Shown in pieces: positions 55,241 through 64,000 of a DNA stretch of 64,000 nucleotides. Within the stretch, counting starts at the first letter, position 1; every line of letters starts with the position of its first letter. The stretch is from Fistulifera solaris. Taxonomy: Eukaryota > Bacillariophyta > Bacillariophyceae > Naviculales > Stauroneidaceae. A program made the position numbers and the translations under genes. Under the pieces are notes generated by a model that was not told the origin of the DNA, made no database searches, and saw only the letters and a list, made by a program, of their open reading frames with translations. Location: NCBI GenBank assembly GCA_030295235.1, contig AP026134.1, forward strand, positions 1,240,001 to 1,304,000, in the 5' to 3' direction.

Positions 55241-56728
55241 ATGCGGGGCGTTGCTGTAATCCGTCTGCTGTTCAGCTACTACCTGGCATCACAGAGTTGT
55301 TCTGCACTGCAAACTACTAAGCCTTCTCTTTCATCGGCATCACTGCAACGACTCAATCAAGTGACTTCTGCTACACATGCACAGCAAATATTACAGCAAG
55401 CAACACAAGACAGTCCAAATCGTCTCTATGCATCGATAAAAATTCCTACGGGTGCGAGTAGCCGAGGAATTTCCGATGGTGATTTGGCCATTCAAACACG
55501 ACTCGTCAACAAACAGTATACGATCGAAGAACTCTGTTTTGATGCAGTAACGGGGCAACGCGATGCGAATCGAGCATCCTGGGCTGTTCTTTGTATCATG
55601 ATTGCTAGTGTTTCATCGACGATATTGGTACAAAGTATCACGCTCGGACCCGAAATACTACGTTTTGTGGTGGCTTGGTGTACTTGTTTTGCGCCTTTGT
55701 TCTTCGCTGGATACGGCATTGCGCGAACGGAACAATTACAAGCTGTCTTGGCCAATGTACAACGACAGCTCTTTCCTTCTTATCGGAAACGGTTACTGCA
55801 GCACGAAGCTGGTCATTTTCTCATGGGGTATTTGTTAGGATGGCCGATACAAAATTATCAATTGGAGGATGGATTGCAACAAGCGGTGCTATTCTATCCG
55901 TTAGCGGATGAGTTTGTCGGAGTTACTCGAGCGCAGCAATTGGGATTTGATAGCAACAGGAAACGAAGAGACGAGACATCACTAGAAGAGCAGAAGGAAG
56001 TGAGTGCTCCGTTTTACAGTTCTCAAGGACGTGGTCAACGAGAGTTGTTAGAACAATCTGTCTTTCGGAAGAACGCCAATTATGACAACAGAGACCAGAA
56101 ACAACAAGATTTTTCACGCTTACCCAAACTTCAAGATCCTACGACTGTATGGCCGTACAAAGGATTCTCCGATGCGGTTTTGGATCAAATCACCGTCGTA
56201 AGTGTAGCGGGTGTTTGTGCCGAACTATTGCTGACGGGCAGTGCGGAAGGAGGTGTTGCCGATCTACAACAGCTAACAGTCATTTTAAAAGAATCTTCGG
56301 CTGAAATTCTCACGGAACGTGATGTGTGTAACAAAATACGGTACGCACTAGGATTTTCAATGAGTCAGCTGCGAAGACATTTGGGGGTTTTGGATGCACT
56401 TGCCGAGGCTATGGATGAAGGCAAGAGTATAGCTGAGTGTGTTTATGTGATGGAGACGTGTTCGAATGTCAGTGGACAAACACTGACTGTTCCAGATTAT
56501 GAGTTGCAGCGACGGCAAGCATATCGAGAGGGTAATTGGTTGGAGCGGGCTCTGTTAGGAGAAACCAAACATTTGGACGCCGACGAGGACCGATTCGTGC
56601 AAGGCAAGGGTGGAGGTTCACGGAAGGAAACTTTTCGACTCACAGGAGATGATCCCCTTTACCTCGCGCTTGCCCTTTCGTTTTGCTTCTTTATTTGGGC
56701 CAGCAATGGTGGACTGTCCTTACATTAA
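55241..56728 (+). CDS. HEAGH-motif membrane metalloprotease-like protein (M41-related)
   Basis: 495 residues from ATG 55241. The leader (MRGVAVIRLLFSYYLASQSC then SALQ) is a signal peptide, so organellar or secretory targeting is likely. Two hydrophobic segments (ASWAVLCIMIASVSSTILV and LRFVVAWCTCFAPLFFAGYG) precede a zinc-binding LLQHEAGHFLMGYLLGWPI. Later VVSVAGVCAELLLTGSAEGG and DLQQL occupy the place of the third-ligand region of FtsH-type M41 peptidases. No AAA ATPase domain is present. Plants have plastid proteins of this HEAGH, AAA-less type. Last hydrophobic segment LALALSFCFFIWASNGG. Proteolytic activity is inferred. No frameshift. Confidence 0.82.
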   Translation: MRGVAVIRLLFSYYLASQSCSALQTTKPSLSSASLQRLNQVTSATHAQQILQQATQDSPNRLYASIKIPTGASSRGISDGDLAIQTRLVNKQYTIEELCFDAVTGQRDANRASWAVLCIMIASVSSTILVQSITLGPEILRFVVAWCTCFAPLFFAGYGIARTEQLQAVLANVQRQLFPSYRKRLLQHEAGHFLMGYLLGWPIQNYQLEDGLQQAVLFYPLADEFVGVTRAQQLGFDSNRKRRDETSLEEQKEVSAPFYSSQGRGQRELLEQSVFRKNANYDNRDQKQQDFSRLPKLQDPTTVWPYKGFSDAVLDQITVVSVAGVCAELLLTGSAEGGVADLQQLTVILKESSAEILTERDVCNKIRYALGFSMSQLRRHLGVLDALAEAMDEGKSIAECVYVMETCSNVSGQTLTVPDYELQRRQAYREGNWLERALLGETKHLDADEDRFVQGKGGGSRKETFRLTGDDPLYLALALSFCFFIWASNGGLSLH

Positions 56729-56810
56729 ACGAAGAAAGAGCTACGCATTCCAGAAGCTTCGACGAAAATACATAGCTACGTTGAATTCATTGTTGATTGA
56801 CGATAAGCAT

Positions 56811-58977
56811 TTACTTTTGGATTATGGTGAGAATCTTGTTGGTGCGAGCCTTGATGAAGTGCTCACGAACGACGTTCCACTCGTTCATTTTGTCTCCCTC
56901 GTCAATTAGAAGAGAGACCCAGCATCGCGCTTGTTGTCGCGGTAGCGGGTCACGATGCGTGGACCCTTTATAGGTCCGATTGATGTGAGGAAGACTACGA
57001 TCTTCGGAGACCTGCAATCCAAGTGACAGTTGCGTAAAGATCGGGAGACGCGACGGTTCACTTTTGGGTTCCGCTGCAGTTTCAACACAATCAAGATTGG
57101 GAATCATTGGAAGACCATGACTTGTCGAACTGTCCGAATCCTGATACTTCATGTCGACGAAGCCTTTCCAGATAGTATTTGTGGGGCCATCGACGTCGTT
57201 CAACTGATACTCACTATCAATACTAGGGACCGGAGTTTTCTTGTCGGTTATTTCTCGGCCTTTGTTCACTGGCCATTCCCATCGCAACCAATGCTGTTTT
57301 TGAAGCTCGAACCGTTCTTTCAGTTGCTCCTTCTTTTCATCCAACAATTTCAAGGACTCGTATCGATCTTTCATGTTGCTCATGAGTTCGGTTTGCAGGA
57401 CGTCGAGACGGTGCTTCAACATATCGGTTCCGAGGTAAAATGCATCCCCGTCATGAGAGCGGATCATGGTGAAGTGATCGATCGAATCGAATGCGGACGG
57501 CTTGACAGGACGGTCGTTATCTTCGCGTTTGAGGGAACGTTTCCAACGAAATCGCTTTGCTTGCTGGGGTGTGCACATTCCGACACTTGCTTCGTCGATG
57601 TTGAACCACAACGCCACTCCCCGCACAGTAGGATCCTCATCGGGACCAAACGCAATCTCTCGCACCAGAATATGTTCATCTTTGTGAGATCGATAGTCCG
57701 AAATCGGAATCTCATTGACAACAAGGTTCTTGACGGAGAAGGCTCGTTTTTGAAGCACCATACAAAGCTCTTCGTAAACGACATGCTGTGGACGGTATTT
57801 GTACTGCCACTCGGGAGAGGAACCGCGCATTTGCAACGCAATTTGTAGCTTGACGATGGGAGGGACCGCTTTCTTTTGACGGCGACCGTCGACCCATCCA
57901 TTCTTGACGTAATTGATGTTGCACACGAGCTTGTAATATTCACTCCAGTTCTCGTTCACCATGCTGAACTGGTGTCCGAACGGATGGCCCATCAAGATGT
58001 GATTCTGGCGCTTTTGATTGAGAGCTTCCACGTTAATATCGGTTGCCATGGTATTCCCTTGTGTCTCCGTCTGTGGCAACCACGAGTGATAGGTTCCTCC
58101 GACACGAGGATCGTGAATACTGGTACAGCGTTTACCGAAAGGACTTCGTCGATAGTCGAGAGTAAGTTGAGGTATAACAATGCTTACAAAACAGCTGACC
58201 TCATGCAAACATAGTTCTTACCATGAACCTGTGGAGATCCAAGTAAAGCACGGCTTGATGCGATACGTTTCCTTATCCACCAACCCGGCTTCATGCAAAT
58301 CCCATAATTTGGTCATTTGCAATTCTTCTTCTCCGTGCGCATAGGTGCATTCTGTTGCAAGTCAAGATAGAGTCAAGTGAGTGCGATGGCGCAGCGATGC
58401 AGTGCAACAATCAAACTAATATGCTCCACTTACCCGAACCAAACGGACACATTTTCCCGTTCATGTAATGTATGCACATTTCTGTTTTAATACGAGTCTT
58501 CCGATTCAATTCATCATCCGTTGATGTAGCGGTTGCGACTTGTTTGAAAGGCGATTTCTTCCCGAGAGGACTTTTAAGTCGCGGCGATGCACGAAACGTG
58601 CTGTTGGCTGGACTGCTGTTCCAACGCATCATTCCGAAGGAATCATCTCCCCATGACTCGGACACTGTATCTTCTGTGACGAGACTTCGCATCGAAGGAG
58701 ACGTTGTTCCGTTCTTTTGATAGACGGGAGGCGTGTAACGACCCGCTGTGTTTCGTTCTTCTTTGATGGGTACAAAATCGTACGGAGAACGCGGCTGCGG
58801 AGTGCTCCAACCTCGCGAAACAACCGTAACAGGACTTGTCATCCCATCGTCTCCGGTATGAGGAATTTCAATGCATTGTATGCTCGGAGATTGTGTGCGG
58901 GAACGCGAAGGGATAGGACGACGAATGTGAAGAGGAGAATGATGCTTAGGTGATTGTTGCGGACGATACGGTAGCAT
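56811..58977 (-). CDS. Tandem CCCH zinc-finger protein with coiled coil
   Basis: About 668 residues from three exons (58434-58977, 58222-58351, 56811-58143). Introns of 82 bp (58352-58433) and 78 bp (58144-58221) both fall inside zinc fingers; splicing rebuilds two fingers of the C-x8-C-x5-C-x3-H type: [20 protein letters not shown] and [20 protein letters not shown]. This is the TTP/ZFP36 RNA-binding spacing, so mRNA binding is likely. The N-terminus is Ser/Pro-rich with possible phosphosites. After the fingers comes a conserved-looking domain ([36 protein letters not shown]) and a coiled coil ([20 protein letters not shown]). No frameshift. A 272-codon antisense open frame is a shadow. Confidence 0.88.
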
Positions 58978-59599
58978 GTTATGGCTCTCTGTGCACAGAA
59001 GGAGGAGTTTCGCTTCGATGTATCGATAAGCGAGTGCAAGAAAGACAAACAGGAGGCACAATACACTTTTAAATGAAGTGATTTGTCTGTCGAGGAAGTG
59101 AGAACCTGTTTGTGATGATGAAAAACGAGAGAGGAAAAGCGAGGTTTGTTGGATGCATCCTCCTTCTTGGGCTTGGGTGGCATAAAGAAAACAAGACGTT
59201 CCCATACGCCAAATTGGCAACTTATCTACTGTGTAAAGTCATTTCACCGTTATACTATAACGCTAAATGTGGCCGGCATGGAGTTTTTTCACAGTTGCAA
59301 ACACGCGAAAAACGTTATACAGACTAAATGTACTAATGTAATACTTGAGGAAACAAAAACTGAAAACCGCTTCAACCTGTTTTCGCAAATGATTATTGAT
59401 TGTCATCATCTGTGATCGGTGCATCCACAATGTATTGATCCTCAACCCTTGTGATGATGAGCTGTGAAAAGAGCTCGTTTGCACCGCCAAAATTGCAGTC
59501 GAGTGTAGCGCACAAATACAAGTAGATACGAAAGTCAAGCTATCTCTTTTACTGATAATATTATTCACTTGTACAAGAACCAACAACAAGAAATAGACC
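58978..59599. other. Shared upstream region, nothing recognised
   Basis: Between divergent CCCH and membrane-protein starts. The CCCH frame is open to 59220 with hydrophobic codons, but ATG 58977 gives the better protein. Confidence 0.45.
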
Positions 59600-61067
59600 A
59601 TGATACAAAATTTGCAGTTACCGTTAAATCACTTGTGGTACAAAGTAATGGGACCTACAACAAAGCACTTTGAATTGGAAGTGTATTTGTGGTTCGCGTC
59701 GCTACTTTTCATCATTTCCAGTTGGCAAGGTCTTTACAAAGAATTTCCTCCTTTGCGTTTGTTACTCATTGTAGGAATTGCATCGTCTCGACCTCTTTTC
59801 GCAAGATGGTTTATATCCCATTACAATCCTCGTTTACTGTCAGCGGGGCATGTCATGGAAGTTACAGAAGTTACTCCGCCGACACTCATCTCAACTTACT
59901 GGACACGTTATTGGCCTCAATGGATGCCGCCATTGCCATCTTTTGCTACTTTGCTTCCCATTTCTGTATTACTACTTTATATCAAAGCTTTCTGGAATTT
60001 GGAAGAGAGAGAGGATACTATTTCATGGAATTTATTAGCCATGGAACATCGACCAGACTTGAATTTGCCTGGACCGGCTGGCTTTTATTCGACCGAACGT
60101 CCTGATTGGAGACATGTGTTCTTCTACTTCACGGTTGGAGGTATTGTGGGCAGTATTTTGGTTTTTGGAAGACTTTTCCCGCCTCTACCGGATTTTGTGG
60201 CCGGCTCCACTGTCTATCAGACGATCAAATCAATTTATCCGAAACAAACATCCTCGCCTTCGACAATTACCGGTCCCGAACGCTTTTTTCCCGTCACCAA
60301 CTGCGACCGACTAAATCTTCATTTGAAGTTGCTCGTACTTCGGCTACTCGAAACCGTTTGCGTGTGTGGGTGGCTTCCTCGATCGGAATGGATGCTGCGA
60401 TTCCTTCGTCAACGAAACACCATGATTGATCTGGAATACTTTTTATTTTTTGCTGGTATCACAGGACCGCGTCGCAAAGATATACCCGAACCACTATCGG
60501 ATTCGTATTCGGCCTCGTGGATTTATGCAAGCCTTGTCTCGTCGACGGTCTTTTTTACTAGTGGCGCAGTCTTTGTTGACCGATCGCTCGTATCTTTCGA
60601 CTCTGGCATTTTGGTCGACCGAATGGAGACTCACAGAACCTCAGCAACAGCCACAGCAAGCCTCTCTTTGGGACGCTCGACACAAATACAAACCGGGTGA
60701 TTTTTGTGTCTACAACAATCTTACGTACCAGGCTGTGTTACACCATCCGCAAGGACCACCTATGCTTCGGTCGACACGGTGGATGAATTGGCTGTATGAG
60801 TGGTTGCAGGCCGAAGTAGGACACGGTGTGATGCATTCCCGAATTTGGTCCGAATTGCTACGCGTTCAATCTGTCTTGGTGATGGTGTTCCTAGTGCTCT
60901 GGTGTTTCGCCTTTTCTTCCTGGAGCAGTGGCTTGGGGACAGCGTTCCTAGCACACTTGGTGGTGTGGTATGGCTTGGTGCAAGTGGGTTCCACCGATTA
61001 CGTTGCGTTACAGAAACTGGCGACTGAAGTTCAAGTGACTTCCGAAATTGCGTTGAAAGTGTTATGA
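59600..61067 (+). CDS. Polytopic membrane protein of unknown function
   Basis: About 488 residues and several membrane spans: LEVYLWFASLLFIISSWQGL, FATLLPISVLLLYIKAFW, VFFYFTVGGIVGSILVFG, VLVMVFLVLWCFAFSSW and TAFLAHLVVWYGLVQVG. A soluble-looking segment reads WRLTEPQQQPQQASLWDARH then KYKPGDFCVYNNLTYQAVLH. I do not recognise the family. The frame changes between about 60470 and 60530: dropping one A of AAA (60476-60478) reads GPRRKIYPNHYRIRIRPRGF and connects both parts. This junction is less certain than the others because the sequence has no known family to compare with. Confidence 0.72.
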
Positions 61068-61248
61068 AACGTGGGTAGGTTAATAAAGGGAACCATAGGT
61101 TACGTTTATTAGGGAGTAAGAGGCTAACCTAGTAATATTGCGCTCTTGATTTATTATACATCGATATGACGAGCCGCTGAAAAGGATAATGTGTTTCGAT
61201 TCGACAGAGGAGAGTAGCAACCTTTTCCTACTCCACCGTTCTTTTGCT

Positions 61249-61663
61249 TTAAATGGACTCACTTTTCTTGGTTTGCTCTAAAGACTTCAATCGTTCCATA
61301 GCCTTTTCGTACTTGTCTTTCCATTCATCCAGTTCGTCTTCTAACTCGTTGATTTTTTGAACGAATACGCTGACGACTAGCTGCAGCACTCTCTCGATTG
61401 CGGACGCGACGAGCTTCCCGTCGCCACGCGGCAAGTTGATCTTTGTTCATCGGTACGGAAGGATCATAACGAACTTGTGTTTTCTTTTTGCCTTTGTTGT
61501 GATGAGGAGGCGCGTCATCGGCTTTGCGCTTCTTGGGTTCACTCGAGTCCGTTTCTGTTTCCATTTCGTTGTCAACCTCGTCACGTTGTGATGTAATAAT
61601 GGCTTTCCGACGTTTGCGAGCTTCCGCTGGGTCTGTCTTTTTTGTATCCGTATCGTCCTTCAT
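61249..61663 (-). CDS. bZIP transcription factor, first of a divergent pair
   Basis: About 137 residues. An acidic-basic N-terminus precedes the DNA-binding region AWRREARRVRNRESAAASRQ and a leucine zipper INELEDELDEWKDKYEKAME then RLKSLE. The frame breaks at plus TTTTTT 61353-61358: one base fewer on the coding strand reads RQRIRSKINELEDELDEW, fusing basic region and zipper in the right register. The basic region NxxSAxxSR is intact. Its divergent neighbour at 62302 has an almost identical basic region, so the pair probably arose by duplication. ATG 61663 is preferred over an upstream in-frame start. Confidence 0.92.
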
Positions 61664-61711
61664 TTTCGTTTGTATAGGAAATGCGTGGGTTGAAAATGTG
61701 AAGCAAGACAC

Positions 61712-62301
61712 AAAGAATGCGCCGTCTGTAACTACCTTCTCGCGTCGAAGAAAGTACTTTGTAGTTCAACAATTCAATCCGTGCAACACGCGGAAGTCCT
61801 CTTGGTCTTACACGTTGAATGAAATCGTTTCAAGACGCGAAAGCGTGTCGCTGCTGTGTCAGGGAAGGACGTTAAAATTCTGCCTCCCAGTACAAGATTC
61901 TACGTAGCGTCTACGACAAGGCAGAATTTAAACGCCATTACCAGAAATTTGGATGGCGTTTCGGCGAAGCAATACTGACGCAGCGGTACTAAAAACGTCG
62001 AACTGACGTTCATGCCCCTCGCGCGCGCTGCGCGAAGACAATTGCCGCGTGGCATTTTTGGAAGTACTTTGTATTCTTGACGACTTCCTCTTGACATCTC
62101 TTTTCGCCAGTTTGCTACGTCACCCATGACTATCCATAATAATGTAGGCGACGAAGGAATCGTGTTGCAGACCCGCACCTCGTTTTCTCTCACTCCAGCG
62201 TTATTTTTTGCATTCACTACCTTTGTCAGTTTCCTTGAAATTCATTGAAAGAACCATTGAATAAACAATCATCTTTTTCATTGCAATCACAAGTCATCGT
62301 C
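61712..62301. promoter_or_regulatory. Shared upstream region of two bZIP genes with element copy E
   Basis: Lies between the divergent bZIP starts. It holds inverted-repeat element copy E and two GTACTTTGTA motifs (about 61754-61763 and 62063-62072). Any control by these is inferred. Confidence 0.45.
61860..61944 (-). mobile_element. Short inverted-repeat element, copy E
   Basis: Reverse orientation. Left side CAGGGAAGGACGTTAAAATT, core inverted GATTCTACGTAGCGTCTACG, right arm GGCAGAATTTAAACGCC. No GGTACC head. It lies in the shared upstream region of the two bZIP genes. Confidence 0.75.
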
Positions 62302-63232
62302 ATGCGATTATCGACTCCTCTTGACACTGACACACTAGCTCCTACCGCTGTTCGTAAACGGCGTATCGAAATGCGCCAGCTGCAGCGGTTTGAAAGTGAG
62401 GACGACTTGAAGGCCTCCAACAGCAAGCGCGTCCGTTACGATGACTCGCTCTCCAGCTCAAGTAGTACTAGCGGTGACGAGGAATCTTCTTCTTCTGCGG
62501 GAAATGTTTCGATTCGAGGATACAAGAAGCATGCCCGGTACGTTCCGGAAGTCCCAATGACCAAGGCAGAGCTTTCGGCTTGGCGGAAAGAGGCACGTCG
62601 GGTTCGCAATCGTGAAAGTGCAGCGGCGTCTCGACAAAAGACGCGTTCGCGCATTGAAGAGCTAGAAGGTCAAGTCGACAAACTTCAGGAAAAGTATTTG
62701 CAAGCGTTACAGCGAATCGCGGATCTAGAAAATGGTGTCCGTGGTAGGTCCACCCCGGCGACACTTTATCAAGACATGATGCTGCATATGGGTCATACTA
62801 GTTCTTGTACTCCAGCAGCCGATGTGTTCGTTCAACCGGAACTTTCTGTCACCGTTTCTCCGCCACAGTCACCGCGCTCGGAGCCACTTTTTCATTTCGG
62901 AGGATCTCAATCAGTCGCAGCACATGGATATGTTCTCACGATCAACTGACGTTTGATTCGTGGACTCTTAATGGTTGTTTACAACCAACATTAAACATTT
63001 CCTTCCAGCAGTGAAGACCTGCCATGATGTTGCACCTTCTGATGTGAGCCCTCTTGATTTGATTGGTTCTTCCGATGTTGCATCGACTGTCGACGAGGCA
63101 CGAGTTTCGGAACCTTCTTCCTTGGATGCCACGCACATCGCATTAAGTGATATGCACGATTATGAGCTTGGGGAGTTTCTATGTGAAGCTTTTGCTGAAC
63201 ATGATGCGGAAGATACTTTGACGATTCTTTGA
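62302..63232 (+). CDS. bZIP transcription factor, second of a divergent pair
   Basis: ATG 62302. The N-terminal segment is acidic and Ser-rich, then the basic region AWRKEARRVRNRESAAASRQ and zipper IEELEGQVDKLQEKYLQALQ then RIADLENG. The frame runs cleanly to 62949. Beyond it, 62999-63232 in another frame reads like an acidic activation tail (SDVSPLDLIGSSDVASTVDE and ELGEFLCEAFAEHDAEDTL), so the gene probably extends to 63232. Between 62900 and 63000 all three frames have coding-like pieces (HDQLTFDSWTLNG in a third), so one or more indels or an intron (possible acceptor CCTTCCAG near 63009) are present; I could not resolve the junction. The bZIP part is secure; the tail is inferred. Confidence 0.82.
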
Positions 63233-63468
63233 AGTTCAGTCTTGCCACTTTTCTCATATAGATGTACCCGACGACTTTCATCCACTTTTCATCATCCAAT
63301 AAAATAACTCCGAAGAACGCCTGGATAATAATCAATTTAGTTAATTGTAAGAAGTATTAATCTATAAATTTCATCAATACATGCATTGTACAAGTTACAA
63401 CCGGTTGGAGCTACTCTGCGATATTGTTATTGTCAATTGAACCTACAAGAAAATTCAGGTCTCCGAGC

Positions 63469-64000
63469 CTAGATTGTCGACCAGTCATTGTTTGCTTTTC
63501 CCCAGGTTTCGAAAAACCTTCTCGACCTTGGTGTCATCTTGTTCGCCACGGCCGCAGGAAATTCAAATAGCTTCGGAGTCTTCAATTCGCTCTTGATCGC
63601 GGCTTGAATTTCAATTTCAATTTCTTCCACCGGATGTGGTGTGGCACGTTTAAGGATCGATCCACGTTTCACACATTGTCGGAGATTTGAAACGTACGAC
63701 TCAGCGACAGATCTCATTGTACTTGTATCTATTACCGTTGCCGTTTGAACCGGTTCCCCACTAGTTGCTTGTGTTTGAGCGTTTCTAGCCGCAATCAAGT
63801 GTTGAACGAAACTAGCCCGTGCATCTTGTGGGCCATGAATCTTTTCCGGGTCTAGCGCCTCGTGCTTTTCCTGGCTTTGAGTTGGCGCTAGGGCCGTTAA
63901 ACTCTCGGCTAAGCATTCGATTTGCGCTTTTACTTCCTGTAGTCCTTGCATTGTCTTAGTCTCTGCCGTTCGAATTTCGTGTACAAACTCCTCTTTACTC
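63469..64000 (-). CDS. Truncated gene at window edge, function unknown
   Basis: The frame is open from the stop at 63469-63471 to the window end, so the 5' part lies outside. The visible ~176 residues are helical and charged: ECLAESLTALAPTQSQEKHE, DARASFVQHLIAARNAQTQA, SVAESYVSNLRQCVKRGSIL and a C-terminal FFETWGKANNDWSTI. I recognise no domain. An internal ATG at 63951 exists, but the open frame before it (KEEFVHEIRTAETKT) suggests it is not the start. Confidence 0.6.
   Translation of the reverse strand, partial: SKEEFVHEIRTAETKTMQGLQEVKAQIECLAESLTALAPTQSQEKHEALDPEKIHGPQDARASFVQHLIAARNAQTQATSGEPVQTATVIDTSTMRSVAESYVSNLRQCVKRGSILKRATPHPVEEIEIEIQAAIKSELKTPKLFEFPAAVANKMTPRSRRFFETWGKANNDWSTI

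Noticed and set aside
57030-57848. 272-codon open frame on the plus strand
   Set aside because: Lies wholly antisense to the third exon of the CCCH gene, which has the recognisable domains and spliced fingers.
6408-61358. Genome-wide programmed ribosomal frameshifting as explanation of the split genes
   Set aside because: No shared slippery heptamer or downstream structure; shifts go both ways, in unrelated housekeeping and regulatory genes, and all coincide with short homopolymers. Sequence error is simpler.

Overview
This is nuclear DNA of a photosynthetic stramenopile, most probably a pennate diatom. Genes are unclustered, closely packed and on both strands. Introns are few and short (64-157 bp), mostly with GTACGT- or GTAAG-type donors. 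Several proteins begin with a signal peptide followed by an A^F cleavage site, the diatom 'ASAFAP'-type plastid entry signal; coproporphyrinogen oxidase (VQA^FAP) is the clearest, followed by the two flavoproteins at 13-17 kb. Species cannot be named from the sequence alone.

Layout. 0-13 kb: a secreted Cys-repeat protein, plastid coproporphyrinogen III oxidase, a membrane-anchored GH81 beta-1,3-glucanase with Cys-rich modules, a large secreted protein of unknown function and a type II membrane glycosyltransferase. 13-24 kb: two divergent plastid-type FAD oxidoreductases, a Pin1-type parvulin, DNA topoisomerase III, a coiled-coil protein and a second glycosyltransferase. 25-41 kb: a DUF493 protein, WDR53-like WD40, a small conserved protein, a Bud20/ZNF593 zinc finger, a fused aconitase-X enzyme, a two-domain sulfurtransferase, an MgtC/SapB membrane protein, an LRR protein, a 797-residue unknown and an SRP54-M-like mitochondrial protein. 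41-64 kb: KDEL receptor, protein methyltransferase, SNARE, double CrcB fluoride exporter, Na/Pi cotransporter, organellar AsnRS, SDR, hydroxylysine-kinase-like APH, ankyrin, HEAGH membrane protease, tandem CCCH protein, polytopic membrane protein, two divergent bZIP factors and a truncated gene at the right edge.

These genes form no pathway. The nearest to themes are secretory and glycan functions (GH81, two glycosyltransferases, KDEL receptor, SNARE), ion and phosphate transport (FEX, NaPi), and plastid enzymes. Two gene pairs are divergent over short shared upstream regions: the FAD oxidoreductases and the bZIPs.

Two things stand out. First, at least 16 genes are interrupted by single-base gains or losses, almost all in short homopolymers, each restored in frame by one base; this looks like sequence error, and coordinates below give the whole gene across the break. 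Second, intergenic DNA carries several dispersed palindromic families: a ~87 bp inverted-repeat element in five copies, often with a GGTACC-rich head; an identical 73 bp repeat in two copies; a CATGACTG/CAGTCGTG hairpin in four copies; and three clusters of CAGAAWTTCTG-like 11-mers. I found no tRNA, rRNA, CRISPR array or intact transposase.
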